Positions 6,538 through 7,557 of a stretch of 7,557 bases of DNA are shown in pieces. The DNA is from an uncultured Lysobacterales bacterium. Its GTDB lineage: Bacteria; Pseudomonadota; Gammaproteobacteria; Xanthomonadales; Xanthomonadaceae. Within the stretch, counting starts at the first letter, position 1, and every line of letters starts with the position of its first letter. Location: NCBI GenBank assembly GCA_946886865.1, contig CAMPJI010000101.1:1-7557 (forward strand), given 5' to 3'. The notes beneath the pieces were generated by a model, which was not told the origin of the DNA, made no database searches, and was given only the letters and a program-made list of their open reading frames with translations. The translations under genes and the position numbers were made by a program.

Positions 6538-7161
6538 TTACGACGGCGGGTTGGCCGCCCAGGCGGCGTGCACCTCGGCGAGCGTCGCGCGCTCGTCCTG
6601 GGACCATCCGGGCAGCAGCGCCTCGTACCGGGCTGTCGTGCTCCAGTCCTGCGGCTCGGTGCGCACGGCCGCGGCATACCATTCCACGGCTTCCTCACGG
6701 CGGCCCACCGACCAGAGAGCCAGGGAGAGGGTTTGCGGCATCCACTCGCCGGTCACCCCACGCGACAACACGAGCGTGCGCCACTGCTCAAGCGCCTCCT
6801 CGTGATGCCCCAGCCGGAACAGGTCCCAACCGAAACTCCACATCAAGGGGCGGTAATAGCGGTTGGCTACGTCCACTTGCGACAACGCACGCAGGTAGAG
6901 CTCCCGGCCTAGCTGCTCACGGCCGCCCTGCATGGCGATGCGTGCGAGGTGCGCCGTGGCCGCCAGGTCGCGCGGGTCACGTTCCATCGCCTTCAGCAGG
7001 TCCTGAACCGCAGCATCGCCGCTCTTGTCGGTCGCGACCAGCGGCTGGGTCGCATTGGCATCGGCATCGAAATAGAACTCGGCCGGCTTGGGCAGCGACT
7101 GCGCCGAAACGGAACCTGCCCACAGCAGGCAGGCGGCCAGGACAACGGTTTTCATCGACAT
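6538..7161 (-). CDS. Exported TPR-like protein
   Basis: This is a 207-residue protein with a clear signal peptide: a hydrophobic core at 5-16 and a likely cleavage after V18-S19-A20, leaving Q21 as the mature N-terminus. The rest consists of paired amphipathic helices of tetratricopeptide type, best seen at 110-130 (GWDLFRLGHHEEALEQWRTL) and 143-170 (ending in AAAVRTEP). An earlier helix pair lies around 49-80 (DLLKAMERDPRDLAATAHLARIA). Such proteins usually act as protein-binding scaffolds in the periplasm; no enzyme motif is seen and the partner is unknown. The start at 7161 is chosen because AGGGGG (7174-7169) lies seven bases upstream; a second ATG two codons on is less well spaced. It is the first gene of the leftward series, directly behind an ECF-type promoter candidate. 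Confidence 0.82.
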   Translation of the reverse strand: MSMKTVVLAACLLWAGSVSAQSLPKPAEFYFDADANATQPLVATDKSGDAAVQDLLKAMERDPRDLAATAHLARIAMQGGREQLGRELYLRALSQVDVANRYYRPLMWSFGWDLFRLGHHEEALEQWRTLVLSRGVTGEWMPQTLSLALWSVGRREEAVEWYAAAVRTEPQDWSTTARYEALLPGWSQDERATLAEVHAAWAANPPS

Positions 7162-7188
7162 CGGTATTCCCCCTGTAACACCGCCCAT

Positions 7189-7216
7189 TCTAGACCGTAC
7201 GGGTCGGCGGCGTTCC
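7189..7216 (-). promoter_or_regulatory. ECF-sigma-type promoter candidate for the TPR-like gene
   Basis: On the minus strand GGAAC (7216-7212) is followed after 17 bases by TCTAGA (7194-7189). This resembles the GGAACTT / TCTGA-type elements used by RpoE-like extracytoplasmic sigma factors. The expected start point near 7182 would give a leader of about 20 bases holding the AGGGGG ribosome-binding site. A housekeeping reading uses TAGAAT (7192-7187) as a -10 box, but no good -35 box is found for it. Control of an exported protein by an envelope-stress sigma factor would make sense, but this is inferred from motif spacing alone. Confidence 0.38.
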
Positions 7217-7219
7217 GGC

Positions 7220-7228
7220 TGGTACAAT
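7220..7228 (+). promoter_or_regulatory. Extended -10 promoter candidate for the oxidoreductase
   Basis: The bases TGG-TACAAT form an extended -10 element (TG, one base, then a 5-of-6 match to TATAAT). No convincing -35 hexamer lies 17 bases upstream, which extended -10 promoters can tolerate. Transcription would start near 7235, about 175 bases before the ATG at 7412. Confidence 0.42.
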
Positions 7229-7229
7229 T

Positions 7230-7252
7230 CCGGGGCTTTGCCCGGCCTTTTT
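7230..7252 (+). terminator. Terminator-like hairpin with T-run next to a promoter
   Basis: CCGGG (7230-7234) and CCCGG (7241-7245) flank the 6-base loop GCTTTG; CC and five T residues (7248-7252) follow. It looks like a small rho-independent terminator on the plus strand, yet it overlaps the predicted start point of the rightward promoter and no plus-strand gene precedes it. The stem is only five pairs, so it may be fortuitous or part of an upstream transcript's end. Confidence 0.3.
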
Positions 7253-7411
7253 CGACATGGGTCCGACACGGTAGCGGCCGCCGCGCCGGCGACTTGAGCG
7301 CCGGACGGGCCCGCCGCCGCGCCATGCCGCCGACCCGGCCCGCAGCGCGCCCCGTTGCATCGCACGCCACCCGCCCAGCCACCCCGCGGCCACGCCGCGA
7401 CGGAGCCACGC

Positions 7412-7557
7412 ATGACCAGCACCGCCGAACTCAGCTCGCCGTCCTCGGCGAACACCCGCCTCACCCAGGGCGTGGTGGACCGGGACTACACCCTCGACCA
7501 CAAGTACAGCCGCGAATCCGGCCGCATCTACCTGTCGGGCGTGCAGGCGCTGGTGCG
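7412..7557 (+). CDS. Indolepyruvate ferredoxin oxidoreductase family protein, N-terminal part
   Basis: Only the first 48 codons are present; the gene continues past the right end. After a poorly conserved leader (about residues 1-24), the segment DYTLDHKYSRESGRIYLSGV followed by QALVR matches the N-terminus of the large fused indolepyruvate/2-oxoacid ferredoxin oxidoreductases found in many proteobacteria. These thiamine-diphosphate enzymes oxidatively decarboxylate aryl pyruvates from amino-acid breakdown to acyl-CoA; the fused form joins the IorA-type and IorB-type parts in one chain of more than 1,000 residues. A GGAG motif (7402-7405) six bases before the ATG supports the start. An in-frame TTG at 7355 is a less likely alternative. 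The catalytic parts lie outside the window, so the assignment rests on this N-terminal signature. Confidence 0.75.
   Translation, partial: MTSTAELSSPSSANTRLTQGVVDRDYTLDHKYSRESGRIYLSGVQALV

Larger units (their letters stand above)
7162..7411. other. Divergent intergenic region
   Basis: These 250 bases separate the leftward TPR-like gene from the rightward oxidoreductase. Bases 7162-7230 hold both promoter candidates and the TPR-like gene's ribosome-binding site. Bases 7230-7411 would be an unusually long, GC-rich leader of the oxidoreductase, with hairpins at 7230-7245 and 7286-7304 (CCGGCG/CGCCGG around a 7-base loop). An in-frame stop at 7295-7297 rules out a longer N-terminus beginning before it. 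A five-codon frame at 7256-7273 lacks a ribosome-binding site and is probably meaningless. Confidence 0.6.

Noticed and set aside
6168..7178. A 336-codon plus-strand frame across the permease and the TPR-like gene
   Set aside because: It is composed mainly of S, T, A, R and P, runs antisense to two well-supported genes and has no ribosome-binding site or domain.
7190..7501. Minus-strand extensions of the TPR-like gene and other minus-strand frames across the divergent region
   Set aside because: The longer forms lack a signal peptide at their start and cross the promoter region and the oxidoreductase start. The start at 7161 has a well-spaced AGGGGG and a perfect signal peptide.

Overview
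This GC-rich window most likely comes from a gammaproteobacterial chromosome of the Xanthomonadaceae (Lysobacter/Luteimonas-like). That placement is an inference from the gene types, the strong G/C preference at third codon positions and the protein styles. It is not proven by any marker gene. No RNA gene, insertion sequence, phage gene or CRISPR array is visible.

Layout. Almost everything is on the minus strand, read from right to left. In transcription order the genes are: a small exported TPR-like protein (7161-6538); an AEC-family permease (6475-5567); a membrane-anchored protein of unknown function that carries a +1 frameshift (5523-4257); an orphan ParA-type ATPase (4170-3541); a SixA-like histidine phosphatase (3489-3013); a secreted YceI-family protein with a GTG start overlapping sixA (3022-2393); and a large phospholipase D/cardiolipin-synthase-like lipoprotein (2337-376). 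Gaps are 43-86 bp, apart from the sixA/yceI overlap, so these genes could form one or two co-transcribed groups. A possible start codon of another minus-strand gene lies at the extreme left end (3-1). On the plus strand, the first 48 codons of an indolepyruvate ferredoxin oxidoreductase family protein start at 7412 and run off the right end.

Regulatory regions. The left intergenic region (4-375) holds a perfect CRP/Clp-type palindrome (TGTGA-N6-TCACA, 225-240) nested in a larger inverted repeat, and a separate operator-like inverted repeat (38-57) just upstream of the possible left-end gene. The right divergent region (7162-7411) has an ECF-type promoter candidate facing left and an extended -10 promoter candidate facing right, packed within about 40 bp. 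The rightward transcript would have a long, structured, GC-rich leader.

How the genes may work together. Four of the seven minus-strand products carry export or membrane signals (TPR protein, frameshifted orphan, YceI, PLD lipoprotein) and a fifth is a permease, so the cluster leans towards cell-envelope functions. There is no obvious single pathway, and ParA and SixA are cytoplasmic. No undescribed defence or mobile system is evident. The best leads are the frameshifted orphan gene, the nested CRP-type palindrome and the packed divergent promoter region.
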